Below are positions 10,661-22,757 of a DNA stretch of 64,000 nt, piece by piece. The stretch covers positions 58,751,384 through 58,815,383 of the forward strand of contig OZ035961.1 of the NCBI GenBank assembly GCA_964034945.1. The letters are read 5' to 3'. The notes beneath the pieces are model-generated. The model made no database searches. It was given only the letters and a program-made list of their open reading frames with translations, and was not told where the DNA came from. The position numbers and the translations under genes are program-made. Origin of the DNA: Chrysopilus asiliformis. Its lineage: Eukaryota > Arthropoda > Insecta > Diptera > Rhagionidae. The first letter of the stretch is position 1, and the number at the start of each line of letters is the position of its first letter.

Positions 10661-12430
10661 TTATAAGTTGCAAGTGTAATAAGTAACCCAAAAATTCTCG
10701 ATTTGACAGCCGCAAATGTGAGAGAAGTGTACAACGAAAAGTACCGCGAAAAACTTTAGATAGTGTTTTTAATAATTTACCAAAGACAATGAATTCCGCA
10801 GTATCCGTTTATTATTACCTTAGGAGGAATCAAATGCGAATAATGAGGCGAAATCTACGGGACGCGTCAGATCCTTTTGCGATATTTATGTGTTTGTGAG
10901 GTTTATAGAAATAAATGGGCTTCCACAGGCACTAGCAGTGGAAATCATTGAAATGTTGACTCCGCACATGCCTAATCAAATTCTAATATCGCCTACTCTT
11001 GGTGTTTTGTATGCGCTAAACTTCTACGCAAATGCACTGTTTTCACCACCTCACAAAGCAAGTGATATCCCTTGGAAATTTCGATAAAAACGTTGGAAAT
11101 GTGGAATAGATTTCCAGACGTCAAACCATTAGTGTTACCCGAGTGAAGGAAATCGCATTGGAAGTCAAACCTGCATTAGTGTGCTGTATCCATCAACACA
11201 ACTAAAAGAAAGTTGAATATGTGCACATAAGTCGCTTGTCGATAATTATCGACAGTTCCCTCAGAATCCCTATACTGTATAGGGATTCTGAGGGAACTGT
11301 CGATAATTATCGACAAGCGACTTATGTGCACATATTCAACTTTCTTTTAATTGTGTTGGTGGATACAGCACACTAATGCAGGTTCGACTTCCAATGCGAT
11401 TTCCTATACTGTATAGGAATTCTGAGGGAACTGTCGATAATTATCGACAAGCGACTTATGTGCACATATTCAACTTTCTCTTCGACTTTCAATGCGATTT
11501 CCTTCACTCGGGTAACACTAATGGTTTGACGTCTGGAAATCTATTCCACATTTCCAACGTTTTTATCGACATTTCCAAGGGATATCGCTTGCTTTATGAG
11601 GTAGTGATAAGAGTGCGTTTGCGTATAAGTTTAGCGCACACAAAACACGAAGAGCAGGCGATATTAAAGTTCGATTGGGCCCCACTTCAGTCGTGTGCGG
11701 AGTCAACTTTTCAATTATTTCCACGGTTAGCAAAATTGGTGTAATTTTGATAAAAAAAATGTATGCATAAAAATCCATCGGATTTTTTTATCATTTTGAT
11801 ATATTTGCTATTTATCAAAACAAATGTATAAATGCGAAATTTTGTATCATTTCTACTTGATAAATCGTGGATTTATCAAAACGATAAGACTTTTTGTATT
11901 CAGTAATGTGATATAGAAAATTTGAGGGTAATTTAAAGCAATTTACACCACGATTTCCAACAGTGTATATATTTCAATAAACCTACAAAACACATAAATT
12001 TAAAGTTTTAACCATACATAAATTACGCTTTTTTATCTTTCTTCGGGTATCGGAAAAGGATTTGACGCGTCCCGTAGATTTCGTCTCATTATTCGCATTT
12101 GATTCCTCCTAAGTAATAATAAACGGGTACTGCGGAATTCATTGTCTTTGGTAAATTAATAAAAACACTATCTAAAGTTTTTCGCGGTACATTTGCGGCT
12201 GTCAAATTGAGAATTTTTGGGTTGCTTCTTACACTTGCAACTGATAAAATTCACATCGGGCAGGTAAAAAATTCTTCATCGCTGCGGATCTTCAAGAAAA
12301 TTTCCTAACTTTAAAAAAATTCCCTCTTATCGACATTCCACTGGCGATAAGTATCGATTATGCTCAGAATCGGTGTACTGGTCTCGGTTTTCATTGCGTA
12401 AAGACGCAAAGTAAATTTCTCCCCGTCGAG

Positions 12431-13564
12431 AGAGAAGAAAATCAAAGTTTTAATCGAATTTAATGTGGTTTCAAAATTTTGAGTTTCTTAAAAATCTAGA
12501 CGGTGTTTTATAGTAAAGAAAGTGAATGTAAAACTTAATGAATGAAACACACAAAAATTTTACTTGATTTTCAAGAAAATTTTGGATTTTTATTCTAGCA
12601 CGAGGTGCTCAACTATTTCTACTAGAATTCTTGGGACCACATTTCCGTATAATAATACGAATGTTTAATTAAATCATCCAGGTAAATTTTTTCTTGTCAC
12701 CTCTGGAATGTGTGCTAAATTTTCTTCATATTCAGTTCACGAGGCCAGAGATAACCTCGCGGGGAGAATTTACATCGTTTCGTCATTTAACTTAGCATCT
12801 TACATCCACACCATACCAAATTTCAACTATATTTTTACTAACGATTCAACAAATCAAATCCAAGTGAAGGTGTAAAGAAGTTTACGAGTTTTTGAGCGAG
12901 TCCCTAACGCCCGGAAAGATATCGATTCGAATCCCTACTTGCAGCGGTTCGCAACGTTTCCGCTGAATGCCCTGGAAAAACCCCAGAAACTTTCTTAAAT
13001 TCGAAGAAACCGAAGCGGAAAAGCAGCGTATAACCCATTTACAAAAGAAAATTTGAGTCGAGGGAAACGGGACATCTAACCTCAAATCATTAAACAACAA
13101 GACGGATTCCGAGGCGAAAGTTCTGCAATAAAATAATTTCTTCCACCGAACAGTTTTTGGAAACTACTGTAAGTTGTTGAATTTCGATTTATGCTACCTC
13201 TGGGAAATTTTTATATACCCGCTGAAAGAAAAAAAAAATTTAAGTATAATAATAATGTATTTCAAACTGTCATAAATTCTCTATTATCTAAATACGATTA
13301 ACACTTTCATAAACCAAGTTAAGATTTGTTCTGTTTTTTTGGTTGTGAAATTTACACCGCACTTTTCGAATTGGTACGATTCATATAGATAAAACAAAAG
13401 ATTTACGCATAACTTCGTCTACTACTGGGCCCTACGTATTCGAATCATTACTCGGGTTAAATAATACGAAAAGAATTTACGCGGCATTCATGACGGTGTA
13501 AATTAATTCATTGTATTTTTTTTGGATCGTCTATATAAAATTTTTTATTTAAGATTATAAATTT
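12431..13564. other. AT-rich DNA between foldback and BEL element
   Basis: No convincing gene or element. The minus frame at 12882-13100 has no recognisable domain and looks random. The last five bases, AATTT (13560-13564), are the target duplication of the BEL element. Confidence 0.35.
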
Positions 13565-13993
13565 TGTCCAAATACTCTTTTGTATCTGGAGTCCGCTGTA
13601 GATCTGGAATCGTTTCCCTTCTTGCGGCTTTACAATGCTATTTCACTGATGTGAATTAATGAACCACCGTCCATATAATGATAGACTTGTTAATGGTTAA
13701 AACGAATGAGTTTATTTCAATGATTTGAACTAACTAACTGTTAACACAGTTCACAGCGATATTTATATCTACTTATGACTAAACATTATTTTGGGAAGTA
13801 TATTTTAGTAAGTACAAAGTTTGTAAATACTTAACGTCTAAAGAACGCGTGCCATGCGATTATATAACAATCGGAAGACGACATAATTGTAATTGTTTGC
13901 GGAATTAGAAATGTGAAGCAAGCAATTTGCCCAGTAGGTTCAAGTGCAGCTGATGAAGAAATTTGCTGATGTTATTCTTATTGCACTTGAACA
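13565..13993 (-). repeat. BEL 3' LTR
   Basis: 429 bp, matching the other LTR except at two positions, preceded on its left by AATTT. The purine run AGGAGAA just inside the element (13994-14000 complement) is a plausible polypurine tract. The envelope frame crosses into this LTR and stops at 13978. Confidence 0.95.
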
Positions 13994-15660
13994 TTCTCCT
14001 GGACCGTGACAGGTTCTTTCACTACAGAGCTTATGACAAAATCGTTGACATTTGTTGTCTTCCGTAAGCAACCTTTCTTGCACCATGGAAATAAGTTATA
14101 CGTGAGAGTACATATGATTCCAATTGATATAATGATTGATGTAATTGATAACGCATGATGTGTTGAATGTTTGTATTTCCAAAGAGAAAGATCTGTTTCG
14201 CCCAACAATTCTTCCTGGTGCTGCTTAATTTGAAGAAAGTGATCTGTAGTCTTCAGGATCGGTTCCGGATCTAGCTGATTGTGTTGATGAGTAGATGTAC
14301 TGGTGTGTTCTGCTAAAAAAAAGTTGATAGGCTTAGTATATGTGGCCTTCACTTCTATCTGCTGGAACATATCGGCTTTTAGTGTGTTTCGTTTTGTTTG
14401 TATCACGTATTCTTGATCGGTTCGAATAATGCCGGTGCCGTTGAAACAATGTCTTCTCGAATACCATTGCATATTACAGCAGCCGATGTAGGTGTGCTGG
14501 CAAGGAATAGCCATGTATTCCTTTTACATAAATGTTTCCAAACTACGTTGGGAGCTCGAAAACTCTTCAGGATACAGTCGTGCCTTTCCAAGCGCTGGTA
14601 TATTTTGTCAATGAGACAATTTGGACTTTCTTCTATGCTGAATACGACAGTTGCTGCGCATAAGAATTTCTGATTCTCCATGGTAAGACATCTTCTAAAA
14701 TCGTCCTCAGATGTTTCGAAGTACGTCTGAGCGTTGTAATCGATGTACAAGATTGTAGAAGGTACATCCGGAGCTATGTAGGTACCGTTTGCTAAACTCC
14801 TCGGAATGGCTGTTGGTTTGATGATGGTGAATTGATTCGTCTCAATAATATGGAGATATCCAAAAATGGAAATGTGTGATGAATTGGTTATTACTTCCAC
14901 GGGATCTCGGTAGTGATGATATAATTTCAAATTGGTGGGCAATTTGGATTCAGCATTGGTTTTTAATTTGAGAAGCTCGGCAGCAGATATAAAATCGAGA
15001 ATATTGCCTCCCTTGAGGATGTTCTTTACTAACATTGAGTAGTGATCGTATATGTCAGTTAATAAGCTTAAGGCGATTTGATGTGCCGCTAATACATAAA
15101 TATTTACTCGGTTTGCATCTATGTCGGCGTACCATGGTTGCATATCATTTATAACAGCCAATGCTTTGTTTAATTTTTCGTTGAATTTGTTCATCTTATC
15201 GGTTAGTCTGAATTCGGTATCATTCACCGCGGCAACTGTTGATAACATTAAATTCGCTTGATGATTTGTTATCTGCATCAATTTCTCCTGATTTTCGTTG
15301 AGATGATCAATGTCCGCATAAACTTCGTCGTTAACACCGAAAACTGGTTGTAGCATTTTACCAAAGAGCCCTCGTCTTTTTCGTCTAATCCGATGTTGCG
15401 CGACGATTTGAATTTCTTGTAGAATTTTATTTTGTTTCTTCTTTAAATTGTGGACAAGCAGGTCACAATTCGCGTCTTGGTCTGGAACGTTTGGAACCGT
15501 CGCAAAGTTCCTGCATCTCATGCACCACTGTATTTGTGCGATTGGTGTCATCATCAATGTCGGCCTTAAAATTAAGGTTTATCCTTACCAGTCCTCATTT
15601 CAAGTTCGCAATACCAATATCCTCTATGTAGATTCCAGGACCTGGATGAGTTATGTGATG
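13978..15660 (-). pseudogene. env: Envelope-like fusion glycoprotein (F type), broken
   Basis: Downstream of integrase, where BEL elements with an env carry it. The signal-like stretch lies at the end of the pol frame. After a frameshift near 15590, the main frame 15557-14403 has a polybasic cleavage site RRKRR followed by GLFGKM, resembling the cleavage site and fusion peptide of baculovirus F and errantivirus Env proteins. Long helical stretches follow. A second frameshift near 14440 leads to a frame (14514-13978) with a membrane span ITSIIISIGIICTLTYNLF and a short tail ending inside the 3' LTR. The family role is membrane fusion; this copy is split into at least three frames and should not make a full protein. 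Confidence 0.85.
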
Positions 15661-18562
15661 ACTACAAGCCCCAAGTCCAACAAAGAACAGCATGATCAGA
15701 TTTAGAATTAACGATTTGTAGCCGGTTACTGGTGTGATTCTAAAAACCTTCCTTGGTCTCTGAGGAGCATCACCATCCATGAGCTTCCGTTTTGTCGATT
15801 GGTCGTTCTGCGTCACTTGCCGAGCACAAAGTAAACTGGTTCTAATGCCTTGTAGTTTCTTAGATTTCGTAGTTAGCTGTTCATAATTCTCTGTCCTGTT
15901 GGAATTTGTGTCTGCATCGTCTTCAATTGGTAGAAGAGCAAGACGAGTAATTGGGCGGCGATATACTCCTGTTGAGGTTCGTACGTCTATAACTCTGACA
16001 ATATGATCATCGCCAGCAATGGCATTAACAATCCTTCCGAGTGGCCATTTGAGCGGCGGAAGGTTGTCTTCTTTAATGATAACCATAGTTCCTGGTTTGG
16101 TGTTTTCGACCTGACCCTTCCACTTGTGCCGTTGTTGTAGCTCGCTCAGGTATTCTCGAGACCATCGTCGCCAAAATTCATGCTTCACATAACTTACTAG
16201 CTTCCATCTCGATAATTGGCTTGCCTTGATATATTTTGTGTTTGCATCGGCCACAGCGGTAAGTGGTTCTCTAACTAAGAAGTGTCCCGGGGTCAGTGCC
16301 GTCAAATAGTTTGGATCGTTTGACATCGGCATCAGCGGCCTTGAGTTTAGTACTGCCTCTATTTCGATTATGGCCGTATCGAGTTCTTCATAAGTTAGGG
16401 ATGCGCAACCCATACTTTTGTGAAGCAATGTCTTTGCAGATTTTACGGCTGCCTCCCACAGACCCCCAAAGTGTGGTGCTCGGGGTGGTATGAAGTGGAA
16501 ATTGATGCCCTTTGAGCTGCATGCCTTAGAGATTTTATCTTTGACGTTATCGTGCTCGAAAAGTTGTGCCAATTCGGACAGCTGGTTGCTTGCGCCAACG
16601 AAGTTGGTTGCATTGTCACAGTATATGTTCTGACATCTTCCTCTTCGACTTATAAATCGTTTGAGAGCTCCAATGAAACCGCTTGATGATAAGTCAGTGA
16701 CGAGCTCCAGATGAACTGCCTTTGTCGCGAAACAGCAAAATACAGCAATGTAAGACTTCGTAGGACGCTTGCCTCTGACCTTGTAATGCGTATATATGGG
16801 CCCACTAAAATCCACCCCGGAATTAAAGAATGGCTTGGCAGGTTGAACCCTTGAAGCTGGTAGATTCCCCATTATCTGTGTGAGAAGACGTGGCTTAACA
16901 TGGGTGCAACGCACACATCTTCGAACTATGGCCTGGGCTATGTTTTTTCCCTTTATTGGCCAAAATCGTTGTCGTGTTATCGCTAAAAGTGCTTGGGGAC
17001 CAGCATGCATATTTTGTTGATGCACTTCCGTCATGATTAACGTGGTGATGATGTCGTCATAAGGCAAGAGAATTGGGTGTTTTGCATTGTATGGCAAGTT
17101 TGACGATTGCAACCTCCCGCCAACTATTAGAATGTCAGTATCATCAATGAAAGCGCTTAAACAAGATAACCTGCTTGATGCATCAACGTGACCTTGCCGC
17201 TTGATTTGTACGAGCTCTTCTCTAAAATGTGTGTTTTGGAGGTGTCGTATTATTACTTTTTGTGCTTCATCTAGCTCTGCTATACTTGCTTTCGGAGGTG
17301 ATCTGGTCTCTCCCTTTTGTTTTACAATCTTAATGAATCTTAGGATATGTGCTGTTATCCGAACCAGATCATTGAATGAGTTCCTGTGATCAATCTTCAT
17401 TATGAAGTGTGGTTCATCCTTCCTTACAGCCAAGGCATGCTTTACCTTCTTACATTCCAGATCACTGTTAGGCTGGATGCGTTCTTTTGACGGCCAGTTT
17501 TCTATGGATGTGTGAAGAAACTTGGGCCCTCTGAACCATAATTTAGATTCGATTAATTGTACAGGCATCGCTCCTCTTGATACGAGGTATTGTGCCTTGC
17601 TGACTTGTTGAATTGTTGATATCCTATTAGCTACAAAAGTTTTGTAGTTTGCTGATTCTGAATTGAGCCAGGATAGAACGATTTCCGAATCCGTCCAATA
17701 GAATGTCTCATTGATCGTAATATCAAGTGACCTTTCAAGTCGATGAATAAGCTGAGCCATCATCACGGCAGCACACAGCTCTAATCTGGGTAGGGTTGTT
17801 GTCTTCAGAGGCGCCACTCTCGATTTTGCACATAGCAACTGAATGCAAATGTCACCTGATGCGTCCACCGACCGTAAGTATACGGCTGTTTCGTATGCCC
17901 GTTCGCTGGCGTCGGAAAATGCGTGAATTTGCACGATAACGTTCTGATGTTTGCCAATCGCTAGTCTTGGAATATTGATGGCTTTCAGCTCAGCCAATTC
18001 CTCCTTGAAACTCATCCATTGGGTATGCATTTCCATTGGTATTGCAGCATCCCAGTCTAATTTGAGCTGCCACAACTTCTGTAGTATAATTTTGGCTCGC
18101 ACGATTACTGGATTCACTAATCCCAATGGATCAAAAAGGTGAGCAATGTCAGCCAATATACTTCTTTTCGTAACTCGCTTGGTTTCTGTTGGGCTACTCT
18201 TCATGATGAATTTGTCAGACGACGGTAACCATGTCATTCCAAGCGTTTTGATGCAACCTTCATCTCCTCCATCTTCGATGTTTAGCTGCGGCTCTAGATC
18301 TTCCTTCGCTATGTCTGTCCTTTAGCAGTTCAGGATCATTCGCGCACCATTTTCGCAGTTTGAAAGCTCATGAGCTTAAAATTTCCGTAAGATGCCTTTT
18401 GAGAGTCTGTGTCTCCTCCAGACTATTGGCCCCGGTCATCACGTCATCGACATAAAAACATCTCTTTATTATTTGACTGATGTCATTCGAATACCTTTTT
18501 CCCTCCTGATCAGCTAGAGTGTGAAGACACTTCGTACTCAGATACGATGCAGAGGCGGTACC
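15595..18562 (-). pseudogene. pol: BEL RT C-terminal half, RNase H and integrase
   Basis: 18562-18322 encodes YGTASASYLS and the catalytic FYVDDVMTGA. A stop/frameshift near 18322 follows, and then an uninterrupted frame of ~909 codons. RNase H residues are in IHAFSDASERAY, LPRLELCAAV and WTDSEIVLSW. The integrase zinc domain is H-x4-H ... CVRC (MTEVHQQNMHAG to VRRCVRC). The integrase core acids are GVDFSGP, YCDNATNF and GGLWEAAVKS; the DUF5641-type C-terminus ends RRPITRLALLPIE. The frame then continues ~90 residues into a hydrophobic stretch (SLILNLIMLFFVGLGAC) that looks like the envelope signal peptide. Catalytic residues are intact in this part. Confidence 0.93.
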
Positions 18563-19225
18563 ATAAGAAATCGAGTTGATCGTTGTATTGATCGGACGTG
18601 TTTGTTAGTTCTTCCGAATCATTCAAATTTATTGATCTTAATAGAAGTTTATAAACTTAGTTATATATATTTGCATTTGATATATTAATAATCTGACACG
18701 GTTATATAAACTTTAACAGTGATAAGTGCTGTAATTATTCATAAACTTTTGTGCCGTTAATTATGTTATTCAAAGGAAAAACCTTTTTACATTGTTTACA
18801 TTTCTTGTGGTTCATTTTAAATTTCGATAAACAATTATTATGGCCGAATGTTCAAAGGTGCCGTGTAATGATCTAAACGATAAAACTATAGCATTCAGCA
18901 CCGAGACAATTTTAAGGAACCGGGTTTCGGTGCTAGAATCTTCGAGAACCGGGTACCCGGTTCTGGAACCGGTGCTGAAAATGTAAAGAAAAAATAAGAA
19001 ATTACCAGTAAAAAATTGCAATTGCGACATTAAATTTAAACCTATACCACGGAACAATTACTATTATAGAAAGGAAAGCTCTAACAAAATTTTTTGCGTT
19101 GGAAGCGTACATCCGAAAATTACAGTTAAAAAATTCACATTTTGAATGACTGTGGGTGGCATTATAAGAAAACATCATATTTGATTTTTTTTCATCGAGT
19201 GTATGACAGCAGAAAGGAGAAGTAA

Positions 19226-19953
19226 CACAGGGACTACATTAGCTTTTATTTCTGGTATACCAGCAAAATTGGTCGCTAAAAAGCCTGTGTGGACCAATCT
19301 GGTTTACCAGTTTTTCTGGTAAGACCGCATTGGTATACCATTTTCGTAGACAGCGCTGGTATACCAGGAGTGGAATTCCGTAACTTTACTTTTTCTTCTA
19401 ACTCGAAACAAACGCTTGAAGGAAGTTATGGAATATCACTCCAGATTTTGACATTTCAATTGATTAAAATGGCGGAAACGAAATTTTCACGGAGCAAAAT
19501 TATTAAATTGATAAATATTTTTCGCGAAAAAGAATGGTTGTGGAATTCAAAATCAAATAATTATCGAAGAATTGATTTGAAAAAAAGAGCATGGGAAAAT
19601 ATTGCCAAAGAATTGAGTTTAACTGTGGAAAGTGTGAAAAAGAAAATGAAAGGAATTCGTTCGTATATCATATTTAGCTTCGATATCATATTTATCCCTT
19701 AATGCTAAAAAGGGATTTACCCAATATTGTCTTCGTTTTTTCAAATTTATCAAAAGTTCTTCTTCCTCCAAACATTTTAAAGCCAATATTTTGGCAATTT
19801 TAATTTTCTGTTCGCGGTTTAACGACATGTCAAAATTCAAAATCATACTGAAATGTCATACCAGAATTGGCCCACGCAAAAAAAAACTAGTAGGCTATTA
19901 TTTTTGGTGAACCAGCTAGTATACCAGAAATAAAACCTAATGTAGTCCCTGTG
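19226..19953. mobile_element. PIF/Harbinger element with remnants of both genes
   Basis: Inverted ends CACAGGGACTACATTAG with TAA on both sides (19223-19225 and 19954-19956). A plus frame from 19470 encodes MAETKFSRSKIIKLINIF ... WENIAKELS, a MADF/Myb-like domain of the kind encoded by the second Harbinger gene. On the minus strand from 19846, LKKRRQYWVNPFLALRD looks like the N-terminus of the transposase. The two meet head-on with everything between deleted, leaving a 728-bp relic. Confidence 0.8.
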
Positions 19954-20208
19954 TAAGACAACAAAACCAATTTCTATAGTGTAGTGCTTACTCTAGTGGA
20001 AGGTAATGAGGAAAGGTCTTATTTTCCATTCTATATAATAGTTGTTCCCTGCCTATACATAAAAAAACCATTTTAACTTTACAGGAAATTTAATATTTTC
20101 TGTGAGCGCATATAAATCTATTATATTGTCGTTGTTTTAAAGAGACTTTGTAAAGAAAATGTAATCGGATGGCTTAATTTTGCATTAATCTTTTAATTTA
20201 CAGTTATT

Positions 20209-20463
20209 CTGTGGTCACAAGGAAAAACCGCCTAAGTCGAAAAAGCGTGTTTTGAGTAATTTGGTTTTAAAGTTTTGATTATTTTTGTTTTTGCAAGCAA
20301 AACTGACTTAGGTTATATGGTTTTTGCTCTGCCATTCCTCATAGAGGTACAGCATGAAAACCAAATTTTGACAGAATATAGAACTGGATAAGGAGAATTC
20401 AAATATGCACCAACCTTTAAAACCACATAACTCGACTTAAGCGGTTTTTCCTTGTGACCACAG
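20209..20463. mobile_element. 255-bp MITE with 31-bp inverted ends
   Basis: Ends CTGTGGTCACAAGGAAAAAC continue CGCCTAAGTCG on the left and CGCTTAAGTCG (inverted) on the right. TATT flanks both sides (20205-20208 and 20464-20467). No coding capacity. Superfamily unassigned. Confidence 0.85.
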
Positions 20464-21152
20464 TATTATTAACAGAAATATGTACTTACAAATATGTATT
20501 TCGTATATATTCAGCAGCGAACGAACAGTATTTTCATATTTTAGCATGTAAGAAATTGCTTGCTTTCAGCACCGAAAACCGGGTAATTTTACCCAATTCA
20601 AACCCGGTTTTCGGTTCCAGAAAATGGCCGGGATTCCCGGGTACCCGGGTTTCGGGTACCCGGGATTGAATGCTCTAGATAAAACGCCTATGGTTCAGTG
20701 TTTTGGTCTCTGCAACCGTACATATCACGCAAAATGTATCGGTTTTACTGCTACAATTACGGATGCTATAATGAAGAGCGGTACTGGACTGCAATGGTAT
20801 TGTATGGATTGCCGGCGTCACTCAAGCTCCGCATATTCCTTCAGAATCGATAAATGTAAACAATTTTTCAGTAGCTGTGATAAAACCTTGCAGGAACTTC
20901 AAGGGAAATTAAATTTAGTTAGATCGGAAGTCAGTGATTTGATTTCCTTAACCCCAACCCCTTCGACTCCTGCTCCACCTAAAAAAACTGCCCCGTTAAT
21001 GCAAACCAGGTTCTCAGTAAGACAGCAACTAACCGAGCAGCATAAACAACTTCAGTCCCCCGGTCAATTACAAAAACCATCAGCGCCAGCAGAAAAAAAT
21101 CAAACATCACAACTGGAATCTCATACCGTTTGTCAATTCCTTGGTCAACATC

Positions 21153-22350
21153 CATGAATCAAATACAACAGATTGCGCAAAGACGAGTTTCATTTTGGTA
21201 AACTTCTGCGCATGACGTCACAAGAGCGTACTGAAATGTCATTGATATGAGATTTGTTCTGTTTTCGCCTAAAAACTGAAATTTATTCTGTTTGCTGCAA
21301 TATAAATATTATTTATTTTTATAAATAGTAAAAAAATAGTCAAACAACAACAATGCCTGTGAATTTTTACTACACTTTGTGAAAATAAATGAAACATAGC
21401 TAAAATTTCTAGGTTAGAATTTTTTAATTTTTCCTTTTTCTTGTAGTTAAATGTTCACAGAGTTCTTTATTCAATTTACGTATACGAAAATACACCCTCG
21501 ATGTGAAAAAAAGTTTTTTTACTTTAATATCACAATTATCTAAAGATTCAGACAGTTTTATTAAATTTTTTAAATAATCTTTTCTAATGTCTAAATGTTC
21601 TTTATTAACGTGAAGAAAAATTTTATCTAATGCCGTGACATGAGTCAATATTTCCTCTGTTGGTTTAGAAAGATCACCTTTGCTCAAATGATTAACCCAT
21701 GAATAAGTTGTGTCCTCCAACGGATTAACACTGCAGCATTGATTGCTTCGTCATGCAAAGGCTCCTCGTTTTGTTGTAATAAATCAGCAACTAATTGTTT
21801 TGGCTGCTTTTCAGCCATCCTGGTTGTCCGACTTGAAGTTGCAACAGTTTCGGAAATGCTAAATAAAGTTGGAATAACAAACCCTGTAAAATATAAACAT
21901 TACTTAGAGTTTTGCTATTTACTCATATCTTACCCATTTCATACTGCATATTATTTTCGAAGCAATCAGGTACAAAATGTTGGCTACAAATTCTCGCAGT
22001 TTTTATATTAAATGTATCCTTTCTTTAACAGAAGTTCGTTTATTTCCTCAATAAAAGTTTGTCCTCGGGAAATGTATGGAAACTCGTCTTTTCACTGCCT
22101 TTCTTTTCGTTGTTGCACACGGCACAAACACCCATTTCAATGTCTTAAATATTAAACACTTAGTTCTTGAGGTTAGTTTTGATATTACAGCACTTTTAAT
22201 TATTTTTCAAAAACTGAGATAAAACCACAAATTCTAAATTTTCCATAGACTTATTAAACATCTACGCGCAGCTGACGTCACAATCTCTTGACAGCAAAAA
22301 TCCAACATGGCGGACCTGCGCAATGCGCAATCTGTTGTATTTGATTCATG
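21153..22350. mobile_element. P-superfamily-like DNA transposon, internally deleted
   Basis: Perfect ends CATGAATCAAATACAACAG (continuing ATTGCGCA) and their complement, flanked by the 9-bp repeat GTCAACATC (21144-21152 and 22351-22359). TGACGTCA words lie near both ends. The minus frame 21720-21424 ends VYFRIRKLNKELCEHL, similar in my reading to the C-termini of P/THAP9-type transposases. CATG-beginning termini are known from P elements, although P itself makes 8-bp duplications. The THAP domain and catalytic core are missing. Confidence 0.65.
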
Positions 22351-22757
22351 GTCAACATCAGCAGCCGAACCAGTCACAATAACAACAACCAAAGGCACAG
22401 CAGATTGAACGGAAGGATCAGCTGAGCGGACCGCAAAGCTGTCCTGTGCCTTTACGAGCCGTCGTCCCCCCGAAGCAGCTGTTTATTTCTCGACTGGCGT
22501 ACTCGACTAGTGTTGATGACGTCAGGCAGCACATTGTAAACAAACTGGGACACTCAACGAATTTTGGTTGTAAAAAATTGACGCCAGAGAATCTGGAAAA
22601 TCGCTTGATATCTTCATTCAAGATCAGCGTACCTGATTCCTATTTCTTGGAGGTCTCAAAAAAGGAGTTTTGGCCGGATGGACTCATTATCCATGAGTTT
22701 AATAAGAGAAACTTTCGCTCAAATCAAAATCGAACGAGGCCGCCAAAAAACTGGTAG

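Larger units (their letters stand above)
9262..12430. mobile_element. Large foldback element with Harbinger-like remnants in both arms
   Basis: Two inverted arms pair around position 11276. The outer arms share GTGTACCGATTCTGAGCATA (9285 and, inverted, near 12370). Inner arms share CCTGCCCGATGTGAATTTTA (10477 and, inverted, near 12250) and run to the centre CCCTATACTGTATAGGG. The right arm carries an extra partial copy of the centre (11401-11500). Frames at 10890-11087 (+) and 11778-11563 (-) encode related peptides, e.g. GVLYALNFYANA, which resembles the ALrFYA segment of PIF/Harbinger transposase N-termini. The left arm is split by a satellite-bearing insert (about 9353-10423) and a short retroposon (10507-10660). 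Outer limits are approximate. Confidence 0.7.
18887..20677. mobile_element. hAT-type DNA transposon, non-autonomous
   Basis: An 8-bp duplication GATAAAAC (18879-18886 and 20678-20685) flanks ends that read TATAGCATTCAGCACCGA and, inverted, TAGAGCATTCAATCCCGG. The subterminal zones are rich in GGGTACCCG/CCCGGTT words. An 8-bp duplication with such ends fits hAT. No hAT transposase frame remains. Inside are a Harbinger-type insert (19226-19953) and a MITE (20209-20463). Confidence 0.85.
18840..22757 (+). pseudogene. Non-LTR ORF1: PHD-like zinc finger and RRM-like domain, split by hAT and P-like inserts
   Basis: ATG at 18840 (MAECSKVPCNDLNDK). Exon-like pieces are 18840-18886, 20686-21152 and 22360-22757, rejoining cleanly when the transposons and one target copy each are removed. 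The first ~70 residues form a Cys/His finger: CSKVPC, CFGLCNRTYHAKC, then WYCMDCR, a PHD-like pattern found in some Jockey/CR1 ORF1 proteins. A Q/P-rich linker has one TAA soon after the P-like insert. The C-terminal part (KQLFISRLAYSTSVDDV ... YFLEVSKKEFWPDG) looks like an RRM. It probably binds element RNA. Confidence 0.8.

Noticed and set aside
18568..18600. INSIS-YGT at the left edge of the non-LTR insert as BEL coding
   Set aside because: It looks like the BEL motif LNTITYGT by chance; the ATAAG duplication places the true junction at 18567.
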